DNA of 64,000 nt from Microbacterium oleivorans (GCF_013389665.1 NZ_CP058316.1:1178001-1242000); one strand, 5' to 3'. Positions 53,345 to 61,873 are shown, counted from the stretch's first letter. Program-made: numbers and translations. The notes: generated by a model from the letters alone, not told the origin.

Positions 53345-54373
53345 TCAGGCCTCCGGATGCCGGGCGCGGCTGGGCTGCACCCGCGGCGGCTCGCCCGGCA
53401 TCTTGGGGAACTCCGGGGGGAACGGCAGCTCGCCGAGCCCGGCGTCGAGGTCGCGCTGCCACCAGTCCAGCAGCGTGTCGACCCGCCCCGGGGCGTCCTG
53501 CAGACCGGCCCACGGGTCGCCGAGCTCACGGAGGCGTCCGGGCACGGTCCGCACCGTGAACGACGACGGTTCCACGCCCGCCTCGAGCTCGTCCCACGTC
53601 AGCGGCGTCGACACGGGCGCGGCGGGCAGCGCTCGGGCACTGTAGGCGCCGGCCATGGTGCGGTCGCGGTTGGCCTGGTTGAAGTCGACGAAGACGCGCT
53701 CGCCGCGCTCCTCCTTCCACCAGTTCGTCGTCACCCGATCGGGCATCCTCCGCTCCAGTTCACGCGCCGCCGCGATCACCGCGTGCCGCACGTCGAGGAA
53801 CTCGTGGCTGGGCTTGATCGGGCAGAACACGTGCAGCCCCCGGTTCCCGCTCGTCTTCACGAAGGCGGTGAGCCCCGCTTCGGCCAGCACGTCGCGCAGC
53901 GCGGGAGCCACCGCGGCGGCATCCCCGAAATCGGTGCCGGGTTGCGGATCGAGGTCGATGCGCAACTCCACCGGGTTGTCGGTGTCGCGCGCGAGCGAGG
54001 CCCAGGGGTGGAACACGACGGTGTTCATCTGCACCGCCCACACCACCGCAGCCGCCTCGTTCATCACGACCTGCGGATGACGCCTGCCGCTGTTGTACGT
54101 GCAGACGACCTGGTCGACATAGTCCGGCGCCCCCTTGGGCGGGTTCTTCGAGAAGAAGCGCTCGCCGTCGATGCTGTCGGGGAAACGCTCGAGCGAGATC
54201 GGTCGATGCCCGTTCGCCCGCAGGAACGGTTCCGACACCGCCAGCACGTAGTCGGCGTACTCGTGCTTGGTGATGCCCTCATCGGGCCACAGCACGCGGT
54301 TCGGGCTCGATACGCCGACCTCACGGTCGCCGTGGGGTCCGGGCACGGTCAGGGTGATGCGCTCGCTCGCCAT
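53345..54373 (-). CDS. LigD-type polymerase (PrimPol) domain protein for non-homologous end joining
   Basis: 342 residues, a stand-alone polymerase domain. Key segments are SSPNRVLWPDEGITKHEYADYV at the start, SKNPPKGAPDYV, the metal-binding RIDLDPQPGTDF and KTSGNRGLHVFCPI, then VFVDFNQANRDRTMAGAYSARA. It adds nucleotides to broken ends and works with Ku and a ligase. No nuclease or ligase domain is fused. The LigC-type ligase at 48668-49711 could supply the sealing activity. Ku is not in the window. Confidence 0.93.
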   Translation of the reverse strand: MASERITLTVPGPHGDREVGVSSPNRVLWPDEGITKHEYADYVLAVSEPFLRANGHRPISLERFPDSIDGERFFSKNPPKGAPDYVDQVVCTYNSGRRHPQVVMNEAAAVVWAVQMNTVVFHPWASLARDTDNPVELRIDLDPQPGTDFGDAAAVAPALRDVLAEAGLTAFVKTSGNRGLHVFCPIKPSHEFLDVRHAVIAAARELERRMPDRVTTNWWKEERGERVFVDFNQANRDRTMAGAYSARALPAAPVSTPLTWDELEAGVEPSSFTVRTVPGRLRELGDPWAGLQDAPGRVDTLLDWWQRDLDAGLGELPFPPEFPKMPGEPPRVQPSRARHPEA

Positions 54374-54454
54374 GGCCCGACCCTAGGGGTCGGCGCGCAC
54401 CCGAGGTACCCCCTGGACAGGCCGCGAGGCGATCACGCGGAGATCCACGATCCG

Positions 54455-54481
54455 GCGGATGCCGCAGCGCGCAGCATCCGC
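54455..54481. terminator. hairpin terminator between the SseB-like and LigD-type genes
   Basis: An 8-bp stem GCGGATGC/GCATCCGC with an 11-base loop lies 23 bases beyond the SseB-like stop. It is plausible but weak evidence, because this word is common in the genome. Confidence 0.45.
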
Positions 54482-54503
54482 AGAATGCGAGATCCCCTCG
54501 GGA

Positions 54504-55610
54504 TCAGCGGTCCGAGTCGGAATCCGGCGCGGGCTCGGAGCCGCCGTCGGCGGGGGTCGTGGCGGCCGCCGGGGCCTCCTCGGGATCGTCCGCCCGCACC
54601 AGCACCGGACCGAGGTCGGCTCGGTCGACGTGGATCCACGGGCCGCCCGGATCGACGATGACGCCGGTGAGCTCGGGGTTGCCGATCAGCGCGCGCGCGA
54701 TCTGCGCTGCGGTCACCGGCACCGGCCGGTCGCCGCGCTGCAGGACGAGGACCTCGAGCGGGTGCGAGTAGACCTCGAGGCGACGCTCTCCCGACGCCGT
54801 GCGCGACTCGGCGAGACCGATCTGCCCGCTGTCCGCCGCGGTTCCGGCCGCCACCCACAACGGCGCGGCGGCGAGAGCCGTCCCGACGGCGCCCGGGGTC
54901 TGCGCGTCGCGCGGACCGGCGAGGAGGTTCTTGATCGTGAAAGCGGGGTCGCCCTCCTCGAAGGCCTTCTTGATGAGCGGGGCCGGGAGCACGATGCGCG
55001 AGCCGGCGACGGCGTGGTCGATGATGAGACCCTCGTAGGGCCCCTCGATCGCGTTGCGGAACACGCCCGCCACGGGGAGCCCCAGCGCCGACGTGTCGCG
55101 GTCGCCGTCCGCCTCGACGCTCGCGCGGAGCGAGGCACCGCCCGTGAAGGCGAGCAGGAAGCGCGCGCCGTCGACGTGGGAGACGGCGAGCGTGATGGGC
55201 TTTCCCTCCGCCGTGAGCGCGCGAGCGTCACCCCGGACGCGGACGTACAGCGTCCCCTGCATGCTCTGACGCATGACGTTCATGACGTCGACGTTGCCCG
55301 GCTGCTCGGGCAGCACCGTCAGCGCGGCCTGCACGAGGGTGTTGTCGGGCATCCCGCTCACCGTCTCGGTGCGCGCCGGGGCCTCGGCGGGCGGGCGGGT
55401 CGTCGACCGCTGCGGCTGCGCGGGCGGGGCCGGCCGCGCGGGCGCGCCGAACGTCGACATCGAGATGCCGACGTGGGGCACGACCTCCGGCGCGGGCTCG
55501 ACGACGTCTGCTGCGCCGCCGTTCTCGGCACCGGTGACCTCGTCGTCGACCGCGTCGGTTGCTGCAGGCTGGCTGGTGGTGTCTCGCGCAGAGCGCTTGA
55601 AGATCGCCAT
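54504..55610 (-). CDS. SseB family protein
   Basis: 368 residues. A disordered, proline/alanine-rich N-terminus (1-90) precedes an SseB N-terminal domain (about 90-215; TLYVRVRGDARALTAEGKPITLAVSHVDGARFLLAFTGGASL) and an SseB C-terminal domain (about 240-340). SseB was named for enhanced serine sensitivity in E. coli; its molecular function is unknown. The acidic tail (DGGSEPAPDSDSDR) suggests a soluble cytoplasmic protein. It is downstream of the UvrD-like gene on the same strand. Confidence 0.82.
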   Translation of the reverse strand: MAIFKRSARDTTSQPAATDAVDDEVTGAENGGAADVVEPAPEVVPHVGISMSTFGAPARPAPPAQPQRSTTRPPAEAPARTETVSGMPDNTLVQAALTVLPEQPGNVDVMNVMRQSMQGTLYVRVRGDARALTAEGKPITLAVSHVDGARFLLAFTGGASLRASVEADGDRDTSALGLPVAGVFRNAIEGPYEGLIIDHAVAGSRIVLPAPLIKKAFEEGDPAFTIKNLLAGPRDAQTPGAVGTALAAAPLWVAAGTAADSGQIGLAESRTASGERRLEVYSHPLEVLVLQRGDRPVPVTAAQIARALIGNPELTGVIVDPGGPWIHVDRADLGPVLVRADDPEEAPAAATTPADGGSEPAPDSDSDR

Positions 55611-55653
55611 GCGTCGAGCCTAACCCGCGGGCCCGCCGGGAGCTCGGCGGGCG

Positions 55654-58101
55654 TCAGAGCTTGACGATGGGTGCGATCTTGATGAGCAGCTTCTTGGCCC
55701 CCGCCGAGTCGAAGCGCACGTGGGCTACGCGCTTGGCGCCCTCCCCCGTGACGGCGTCGATCCGCCCCTCTCCGAAGTCGTCGTGCCGGATGCGATCGCC
55801 GGGTGCGAGCTCGAGGTCGCCGTTGTCGCGCACCTTCGCGGGGATGCGATTGGCGAACTTGGCGATGTCGCTCGAGGGCTCGCGGCGCGGAAGCGGCACG
55901 AGGTCGTCACCGTAGCGTTTGCCCGCGCCGCCGGAGCCGGGGGCGCGACGTGCGTTGAGCGCACGGGACTGCATCCCGCCGCGCGAGTTCACGTCGCCGG
56001 GCGACTGCCGCCAGTCGATGAGGTCATGCGGGATCTCCTGGAGGAACCGGCTGGGCATCGCCGCCGACACCTCGCCGAACTGGGCGCGGGTCATCGCGAG
56101 CGAGAGGTGCAGGCGCTTGCGTGCGCGTGTGAGCGCGACGTAGAACAGCCGGCGCTCCTCCTGGGGGCCCCCGGGCTCACCGGCCGAGATCCGGTGCGGG
56201 ATCAGGTCCTCCTCGACGCCGGTGACGAAGACCGCGTCGTACTCGAGCCCCTTGGCCGTGTGCATCGTCATGAGCGAGACCGTGCCCGACGCGTCGTCGA
56301 GGTCGTCGGCATCGGCGACGAGCGCCACCTCGGTGAGGAAGTCGAGGATCGTGCCGTCGGGGTTGTTGCGCGCGAACTCCCGGGTCACGGCGACGAGCTC
56401 GTCCAGGTTCTCGAGACGGGCCTCGTCCTGGGGGTCGCGGCTCATACGCAGGGCGTCCATGTACCCCGACTTGTTCAGCAGAACGTTCAGGCCCTCGGTC
56501 ACCGCCGTCGGGGGCGCCACCTCCCCCGAGCTCGGCAGCATGATCTCGGTCGCCTCGGCGAGCACCGCGTCGAGCTGGCTGATCGCCGCCTGGATCTTCG
56601 GGCCCACGCCCAACGCCGAGGCATTGGCCAGGGCGTCGCGGAAGGTGATCTGCTGGTCGGCGGCGTACCGCGCGATCGACGTCTCGGTCACATCGCCGAT
56701 GCCGCGGCGGGGACGGTTCAGGATGCGGCGCACCGCGAGCTCGTCGGCCGGGTTGGCCACGGCCACCACGTAGGCCAGGGCGTCCTTGATCTCGGCTCGG
56801 TCGTAGAACTTCGTGCCGCCCATGATCTTGTACGGGATGGCGGCGCGGATGAAGATCTCCTCCAGCGCGCGCGACTGCGAGTTGGTGCGGTAGAACACCG
56901 CCATCTGCGAATACGGCACCGAGGAGCGGTGCAGCGCTTCGATCTCGTCGGCGACGAACTGCGCCTCATCGTGCTGCGAGTAGCCGGTGAACCCGACGAT
57001 CGCGTCGCCCGCGCCGACATCCGTCCAGAGCTTCTTGTCCTTGCGGTCGAAGTTGTTCGCGATGACCGCGTTGGCCGCCGACAGGATGTTCTGCGTCGAC
57101 CGGTAGTTCTGCTCGAGGAGCACGACCTTCGCCCCGGGGTAGTCGCGCTCGAACTCGGTGATGTTGCGGATGTCTGCCCCGCGGAACGCGTAGATCGACT
57201 GGTCCGAATCGCCGACGACCGTCAACGAGGCGCCGTCGATCTCGGGCGCCGTCTCGGGCTCGAAGATCATCATGCCGCCCGCGGAGAACGAGTCTCCCGC
57301 GGAGCCCTGCACCGGCCGCGTCAGCTCGTGGATGAGCGCGTACTGGGCATGGTTGGTGTCCTGGTACTCGTCGACGAGGATGTGCCGGAACCGCTTGCGG
57401 TAGACGTCGGCGACGTTCGGGAAGGCGCGGAAGAGGTACACCGTCTGGGCGATGAGGTCGTCGAAGTCGAACGCGTTCGCGCGCTGCAGCGACGACTGGT
57501 AAGCGGCGAACATCTCGACGAAGACGCGCTCCGCGGGGTCGGACATGTTGGCCTGGCGCGCGTACGAGTCGGCGTCGGCGAGCTCGTTCTTGAGCTTCGA
57601 GATGCGGCTCTGCACGCCCGCGGGGGTGAGCCCGAACGCATCGGCCTCGTGCTCCTTGACCAGCCGCTTGATGAGCGCGCGCGAGTCGCCGGAGTCGTAG
57701 ATCGTGAAGTTCTTCGTGAAGCCGAACTGCTGCGCCTCGCGGCGGAGGATGCGCACGCACGCCGAGTGGAAGGTCGAGATCCACATGCCCTGCGCGCTGT
57801 CGCCGATGAGCTGCTGCACGCGCTCGCGCATCTCCCCCGCCGCCTTGTTGGTGAAGGTGATCGCGAGGATCTGGCTCGGCCACGCCTCGCGTCCGCGCAG
57901 CAGCGAGGCGATGCGGTGGGTCAGCACCCGGGTCTTGCCCGAGCCGGCGCCGGCGACGATCAGCAGCGCGGGACCGCGGTAGGTGACCGCCTCGCGCTGA
58001 GGCGGATTGAGCCCCTCGAGGAGATCGGCGTCGGGGCGGCCGGCGTCGGAGGGAACGGTCGCGGACGAGCCGACGATGACGGGCTTGATGGGCTCTGGCA
58101 T
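55654..58101 (-). CDS. pcrA: UvrD/PcrA-type superfamily 1 DNA helicase
   Basis: 815 residues. Motif I is IVAGAGSGKTRVLTHRI, Ia is AITFTNKAAGEM, II is ILVDEYQDTNHAQ, III is VVGDSDQSIYAFRGAD, IV is LEQNYRSTQNIL, V is LMTMHTAKGLEYDAVFVTG and VI is RRLFYVALTRARKRL. The C-terminal segment (PGDRIRHDDFGEGRIDAV to IAPIVKL) is the Tudor-like RNA polymerase contact domain of PcrA/UvrD. It unwinds DNA 3' to 5' in nucleotide excision repair and removes stalled complexes. The length and motif set are complete. Confidence 0.96.
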   Translation of the reverse strand: MPEPIKPVIVGSSATVPSDAGRPDADLLEGLNPPQREAVTYRGPALLIVAGAGSGKTRVLTHRIASLLRGREAWPSQILAITFTNKAAGEMRERVQQLIGDSAQGMWISTFHSACVRILRREAQQFGFTKNFTIYDSGDSRALIKRLVKEHEADAFGLTPAGVQSRISKLKNELADADSYARQANMSDPAERVFVEMFAAYQSSLQRANAFDFDDLIAQTVYLFRAFPNVADVYRKRFRHILVDEYQDTNHAQYALIHELTRPVQGSAGDSFSAGGMMIFEPETAPEIDGASLTVVGDSDQSIYAFRGADIRNITEFERDYPGAKVVLLEQNYRSTQNILSAANAVIANNFDRKDKKLWTDVGAGDAIVGFTGYSQHDEAQFVADEIEALHRSSVPYSQMAVFYRTNSQSRALEEIFIRAAIPYKIMGGTKFYDRAEIKDALAYVVAVANPADELAVRRILNRPRRGIGDVTETSIARYAADQQITFRDALANASALGVGPKIQAAISQLDAVLAEATEIMLPSSGEVAPPTAVTEGLNVLLNKSGYMDALRMSRDPQDEARLENLDELVAVTREFARNNPDGTILDFLTEVALVADADDLDDASGTVSLMTMHTAKGLEYDAVFVTGVEEDLIPHRISAGEPGGPQEERRLFYVALTRARKRLHLSLAMTRAQFGEVSAAMPSRFLQEIPHDLIDWRQSPGDVNSRGGMQSRALNARRAPGSGGAGKRYGDDLVPLPRREPSSDIAKFANRIPAKVRDNGDLELAPGDRIRHDDFGEGRIDAVTGEGAKRVAHVRFDSAGAKKLLIKIAPIVKL

Positions 58102-58165
58102 GGCCCTGCAATTCTAGGCGCGGGCACCGACGCTGCCTCCCCTCGCCGATGTCGCCGCCGGGCGA

Positions 58166-58171
58166 TAGCGT
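58166..58171 (+). promoter_or_regulatory. -10 box TAGCGT of a probable leaderless promoter
   Basis: TAGCGT ends 7 bases before ATG 58179. Confidence 0.5.
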
Positions 58172-58178
58172 CGGCGGC

Positions 58179-58610
58179 ATGGATGCACGGGTCACCTTCA
58201 TCACGTTGGGCGTCCGCGATCTCGCGGCCACGCGCCGGTTCTACGTCGACGGGCTCGGCTGGGAGCCGGCGTTCGAGGCCCCCGGCGAGGTGATGTTCGT
58301 GCGCGTGGGGCCTGCCGTGATGCTGTCGCTCTGGGACCGGGCGGCCTTCGAGGCCGAGATCGGCGCGACCCAGACCGGCCCCGGCGTCCCCCCGGTCGCC
58401 CTGGCGCACAATATGCCCGACGAAGCCGGAGTCGACCGGGTGATCGCGGATGCCGCGGCAGCGGGTGCCGAGATCGTCGCGCTGCCGGCCCGCCGCGAGT
58501 GGGGCGGCTACTCGGGGTACTTCGCCGATCCCGACGGGTTCCGCTGGGAGATCGCGTACAACCCCGGTCCGCTCGGCGTCGAGCTCATGCGCGACGCCGG
58601 GCTGGCCTGA
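58179..58610 (+). CDS. VOC family protein (glyoxalase-like)
   Basis: 143 residues with the paired beta-alpha-beta-beta-beta modules of the vicinal oxygen chelate fold: VTFITLGVRDLAATRRFYVDGLGWEP opens the first, and GYSGYFADPDGFRWEIAYNP closes the second, providing the candidate metal-binding glutamate. The substrate is unknown. The stop lies 10 bases before the GTG of the alpha/beta hydrolase gene, so they are probably co-transcribed. Confidence 0.9.
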   Translation: MDARVTFITLGVRDLAATRRFYVDGLGWEPAFEAPGEVMFVRVGPAVMLSLWDRAAFEAEIGATQTGPGVPPVALAHNMPDEAGVDRVIADAAAAGAEIVALPARREWGGYSGYFADPDGFRWEIAYNPGPLGVELMRDAGLA

Positions 58611-58620
58611 CGTTCGCGGC

Positions 58621-59532
58621 GTGGACATCGAGCTCGTTCTGCCCGAGCTGCGCGAGCCGATGCGGCGCGCTCAGCTCACCGCGCCGCGATGGCTGGTGCG
58701 CCTCGCGGTCCGGGTGATGCCGGTACCCCGCTCCCGCAGCGTGCGCGTGTCTCGAGCACGCGCGGCATCGGCGGGACTCCGGGTGTACCTCCCCCGCGGC
58801 GCACGGTCGGGCGCGGGCCTGCTGTGGATCCACGGCGGCGGGCTCCTCTTCGGCGACGCACGGCAGGACGAGGCGCTCTGCCTGTCGACGGCCGAGCGCC
58901 TGGGAATGGTCGTCGTGTCGGTCAACTACCGGCTGGCGCCCGAGCACCCCTTCCCCGCCGCGCACGACGACGTGGCCGCGGCGTGGGCCTGGTTCGTGCA
59001 TCACGCCGGTGAGCTCGGCGTCGACCCGCACCGCCTCGTGATCGGCGGCGAGAGCGCGGGAGGCGGGCTCGCGGCTGCGCTGGTGCAGCGGGTGCGTGAC
59101 GAGGCCGGCGTGCAGCCCCGCGGCCAGTGGCTGTTCGCGCCCATGCTCGATGACCGCACGGCGGCGCGGTCGGAGCTCGACGACCGGCGGCACTTCGTGT
59201 GGGACAACGCATCGAACCGCGAGGGCTGGACGGCGTATCTCGGGAGCCCGCCCGGGTCTCCCGACGTGCCGGCCTCGGCGTCACCGGCTCGGCGCAGCGA
59301 CCTGTCGGGCCTGCCGTCGACCTTCCTGACGTGGGGCGATATCGAGCTGTTCGCCGAGGAGGACCGCGCGTACGCCGACGCCCTCCGGGCCGCCGGCGTC
59401 CCGGTGACGACCGATGTGGTCACCGGTGCGCCGCACGGCTTCGAGAACTGGGGGAGGAAGGCGCCGGTGGCGCAAGCGCTGATAGCGCGTGCGCAGGACT
59501 GGCTTCGGACGACCGTCCACGACGCCGGGTGA
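58621..59532 (+). CDS. alpha/beta hydrolase, hormone-sensitive lipase family
   Basis: 303 residues. The oxyanion-hole motif is IHGGGLLFGDA, the nucleophile Ser lies in GGESAGGGLAAAL, the Asp in TWGDIELFAEE and the His in GAPHGFENWG: a complete HSL-type triad. It is likely to hydrolyse short acyl esters. The start is taken as GTG 58621, directly after the VOC stop; earlier in-frame starts would overlap the VOC gene. It is the last chromosomal protein gene before the tRNA-like sequence and the mobile element. Confidence 0.88.
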   Translation: MDIELVLPELREPMRRAQLTAPRWLVRLAVRVMPVPRSRSVRVSRARAASAGLRVYLPRGARSGAGLLWIHGGGLLFGDARQDEALCLSTAERLGMVVVSVNYRLAPEHPFPAAHDDVAAAWAWFVHHAGELGVDPHRLVIGGESAGGGLAAALVQRVRDEAGVQPRGQWLFAPMLDDRTAARSELDDRRHFVWDNASNREGWTAYLGSPPGSPDVPASASPARRSDLSGLPSTFLTWGDIELFAEEDRAYADALRAAGVPVTTDVVTGAPHGFENWGRKAPVAQALIARAQDWLRTTVHDAG

Positions 59533-59620
59533 CGAGGCGGCGTCACACGCGGTAGCACGGCGACCCCGGCCTTCACAACGCTGGCGCTCGTCCGCGGGGG
59601 CGTCGTAGCGTGGGGATCAT

Positions 59621-59696
59621 CGCGGCGATCCGGGTGGTCCCGGGCATCGGCTCATAACCGATCGCGTTGCGGGTTCGACTCCCGCCGTCGCGTCCA
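59621..59696 (+). tRNA. tRNA-Met(CAT)-like gene, probable integration site
   Basis: The sequence folds as a tRNA. Acceptor CGCGGCG (59621-59627) pairs with CGTCGCG (59686-59692) with one G-T. The D-stem is CCGG/CCGG with a short loop containing GG. Anticodon stem ATCGG/CCGAT encloses CTCATAA (anticodon CAT at 59653-59655), T-stem GCGGG/CCCGC encloses TTCGACT, and CCA is encoded. The short D-loop and A at position 8 are unusual, so it may be a degenerate or element-borne copy. The C1:G72 pair and the AT-containing anticodon stem argue against initiator tRNA. An integrase gene begins 77 bases later. Confidence 0.6.
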
Positions 59697-59755
59697 ACCG
59701 GAACTGGTCTCGTTCCCGCTCTATGACTGGCAGAGCGCTCGCCGACCTGACTTCG

Positions 59756-59784
59756 TGGACACACTGTGGACACTATTTGGACAC
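59756..59784. repeat. three 11-bp-spaced TGGACAC repeats at the integrase end of the element
   Basis: TGGACAC occurs at 59756, 59767 and 59778, an exact 11-bp pitch that puts all copies on one face of the helix. They are between the tRNA-like gene and the integrase stop (the last copy runs into the gene) and are candidate integrase arm or Xis sites. Confidence 0.65.
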
Positions 59785-60933
59785 AACCGCAGCAATGCGT
59801 GCCTGATCGAGGGCCATCGAAACGGCATCGATGTCGTCATCGAACAGGTCCGCGTACACGTCCAGCGTCATGGCCGCGGAGGCGTGTCCGAGGAGCTTCT
59901 GCACCGCTTTCGGGTTCGCTCCCGATGCGATCGCCAAAGACGCAGCCGTGTGCCGAAGATCGTGGATCGTCATCCGCTCGAGGCCCGCCTCGGCGAGCGC
60001 AGCGACGAACCACGAACGTGACGCACCCGACGTGCGCGGCCGCTGCAGGTGCTCGAGACCACCACCAAACAGGAGCGCGTCACGGGGCTTCCCCTCGCAC
60101 AGCTTCGCGATCGGCATCACGAGGAACGGCGGGAAGCTCACCGACCTGCGCTTGTGCGTCTTCGGCGTTCCGACGTGAACCTCAGCGCCGACCCTCACAG
60201 CGTTCTCCGACACCGACAGGCGTCGCCGCAGCGTGTCCACGTCACGCACCCTCAGCCCCGTGAGCTCACCCCACCGCATGCCCGTGTACGCCGCCACGTA
60301 AATCACCGTCGCCCGCTCCGCGCTCCCCCGACCCGCAGCAGCCGCCAGACGGTCCACCTCCGCGTGCGTGAGGTACCGGTGAGGCTTCGACACCTTCCGG
60401 GGCAAAGCGACGCCCCTGGCAGGGTTGTGCGCGATCCTCCGGTCCCTAACCGCCACCTCGAGCACCGATGCCAACGCGTTGTGCGCTCGCGTCACCACCG
60501 TCGCGCTCTTCGGGCGCCCCGCGAGTGCCTCGCCGCGCTTCCCGGGCGTCCGCGACTCCGGCGCCGTCCCGGCCGACAACTGACGCACCCACTCGACGAC
60601 CGCCGAATGCCGCACAGCCGACACCTGCACCACACCCCACCGCGGTTCCACGTACACGCGCCACGCATCCGAGACGGCCCGGAACGTCGACGGTTTCAAC
60701 GTCGCCGACTTCGACGCCAACCAGTCTCGACCCAGATCACCGACCGTCACCCGCGCGCTCGCCGGGTCGATGAACTCGCCCCGCGCGATCGACACGTCGA
60801 CGTTGGCCAGGAACAGCTCAGCGTCCCGCTTCGTTTTGAAGCCCCGCTTTGACGTCTGCTTCCGCTCTGGCGTCCGGTATCGAACGCGATAACGCCGGCC
60901 TTCGCTCGTCGGGTACGCCTCAACCGTCCCCAT
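59773..60933 (-). CDS. tyrosine-type site-specific integrase
   Basis: 386 residues. The N-terminal AP2-like arm-binding domain (about 1-60) contains RRYRVRYRTPERKQTSKRGF, followed by a SAM-like core-binding domain (about 65-165). The catalytic domain has Arg220 (YTGMRWGELTGL), His324 and Arg327 (HDLRHTAAS), His350 (LLGHASAAMT) and the nucleophile Tyr360 (DVYADLF). All active-site residues are present, so it should be functional. It mediates insertion at the adjacent tRNA-like site. ATG 60933 overlaps the preceding gene by 14 bases, implying coupled expression with it. Confidence 0.95.
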   Translation of the reverse strand: MGTVEAYPTSEGRRYRVRYRTPERKQTSKRGFKTKRDAELFLANVDVSIARGEFIDPASARVTVGDLGRDWLASKSATLKPSTFRAVSDAWRVYVEPRWGVVQVSAVRHSAVVEWVRQLSAGTAPESRTPGKRGEALAGRPKSATVVTRAHNALASVLEVAVRDRRIAHNPARGVALPRKVSKPHRYLTHAEVDRLAAAAGRGSAERATVIYVAAYTGMRWGELTGLRVRDVDTLRRRLSVSENAVRVGAEVHVGTPKTHKRRSVSFPPFLVMPIAKLCEGKPRDALLFGGGLEHLQRPRTSGASRSWFVAALAEAGLERMTIHDLRHTAASLAIASGANPKAVQKLLGHASAAMTLDVYADLFDDDIDAVSMALDQARIAAVVSK

Positions 60934-61561
60934 CTTGTGGCCTCTCTCGAGGGGCGGTCGCATCCCGAGCCGCCTGCACAACGCGTCGAACCAGGGAAGC
61001 AAGCTCCGCCTCTGACACGACGTGGTCGAAGTAACCAGCTCGGCGCGCTCGAGCTATCCAGTTGGCAGCGGTCCGCCGCTGCATCCCGAAGAACTCTGCC
61101 ACGGCTTGGCCAGGGTTGTCCGATGCGATCTCGGCCGACCTGTAGAGCATCGCGATGTTCAGCAGCGAGACAGCGTCGGGCACGGCGAAGTCGCTGATCG
61201 GGGACGCTTCGCGTGCGGCCGAGAGAGCATCGACTGCATCCGACCTCACCATCCGCTCGGCTGGCTCCATCGCGCTCAACGCGGTGGCCCTGACGACTTC
61301 CTGCACGCGCACGGTGCGCAGAAGAGCACCCGTAATCTCGGGCCCGTCGAGCGGAGCACGCAGGTCGAGTGCGGTGAGCCGGTAGCGGCCAGCATTCGCG
61401 CTGTACTCGATCGAGACATTCGCCTCGATCACCTGGCCCTCGGCCAGCGCGGAAACGGTGTCCGGGCCGAGCCGCCATCGTCCGCGCACGACTGGGAAGA
61501 CGCGCAATCCAGGAGCGACAGTGATCGGCTCGCCCTCTCGGTCGATGTTCTGCTCAGGCAT
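60920..61561 (-). CDS. unknown protein with a C-terminal helix-turn-helix-like segment, candidate element repressor
   Basis: 213 residues, not assigned to a family I can name. Residues about 10-75 are beta-rich (FPVVRGRWRLG, ANVSIEYSANAGRYRLTALD). Residues about 80-150 are helical. About 155-185 reads AVAEFFGMQRRTAANWIARA, which looks like a DNA-recognition helix pair. It lies between the integrase and a divergent control region with two inverted repeats, the position of an immunity repressor in many prophages. It overlaps int by 14 bases, so repression of its promoter would also silence int. Confidence 0.65.
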   Translation of the reverse strand: MPEQNIDREGEPITVAPGLRVFPVVRGRWRLGPDTVSALAEGQVIEANVSIEYSANAGRYRLTALDLRAPLDGPEITGALLRTVRVQEVVRATALSAMEPAERMVRSDAVDALSAAREASPISDFAVPDAVSLLNIAMLYRSAEIASDNPGQAVAEFFGMQRRTAANWIARARRAGYFDHVVSEAELASLVRRVVQAARDATAPRERPQDGDG

Positions 61562-61581
61562 TTCGTTACCGTACCAGGGTT

Positions 61582-61645
61582 CATGTTGTTGACATGAGTA
61601 TGAAAGTCGGCCTATCGTCGTCCTTACATACCCGTGTCATGGACA
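61582..61645. promoter_or_regulatory. divergent control region with two inverted-repeat operators
   Basis: CATGT-N5-ACATG (61582-61596) and TGTC-ATG-GACA (61635-61645) flank the rightward promoter; both contain the shared word GACATGA on the plus strand. They are candidate operators for the AlpA-like or repressor-like proteins encoded on either side. Confidence 0.5.
61589..61618 (+). promoter_or_regulatory. rightward promoter of the mobile element
   Basis: A perfect TTGACA -35 (61589-61594) is followed at 18 bases by TATCGT (61613-61618), or at 17 by CTATCG. The -35 lies inside the first inverted repeat, so a bound repressor would block it. Confidence 0.6.
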
Positions 61646-61660
61646 TGAAAGGGACCTCAG

Positions 61661-61873
61661 ATGAACGACGACGATCTTCTCACCCCGGCCGAGGCGGCGA
61701 AGCTGCTGCGCATGAACGTGCCGGCGCTCGCTCAGCTGCGCTACCGAGGCGGGGGCCCTGTGTTCCGTCGACTCACTGCCCGCACGATCGTCTACAAGCG
61801 CCGCGACCTCATGACGTGGGTCGAGAGCTCTGGCCACACCCGCACCGACGCCCCGCTCAAGGCGACGGCGTGA
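61661..61873 (+). CDS. AlpA/excisionase-like small DNA-binding protein
   Basis: 70 residues with one MerR-like winged helix: LLTPAEAAKLLRMNVPALAQ then YRGGGPVFRRLTARTIVYKR and DLMTWVESS, the layout of AlpA and phage Xis proteins. It is encoded just right of the divergent promoter. Such proteins regulate int and direct excision. AAAGGGA before ATG 61661 is a fair ribosome site. Confidence 0.85.
   Translation: MNDDDLLTPAEAAKLLRMNVPALAQLRYRGGGPVFRRLTARTIVYKRRDLMTWVESSGHTRTDAPLKATA

Noticed and set aside
54455-54481. GCGGATGC...GCATCCGC hairpins (also at 33492-33523) as a dispersed repeat family
   Set aside because: GCGGATGC is a very common word in the coding sequences here, and the hairpins share no longer flanking sequence, so independent terminators are the simpler explanation.
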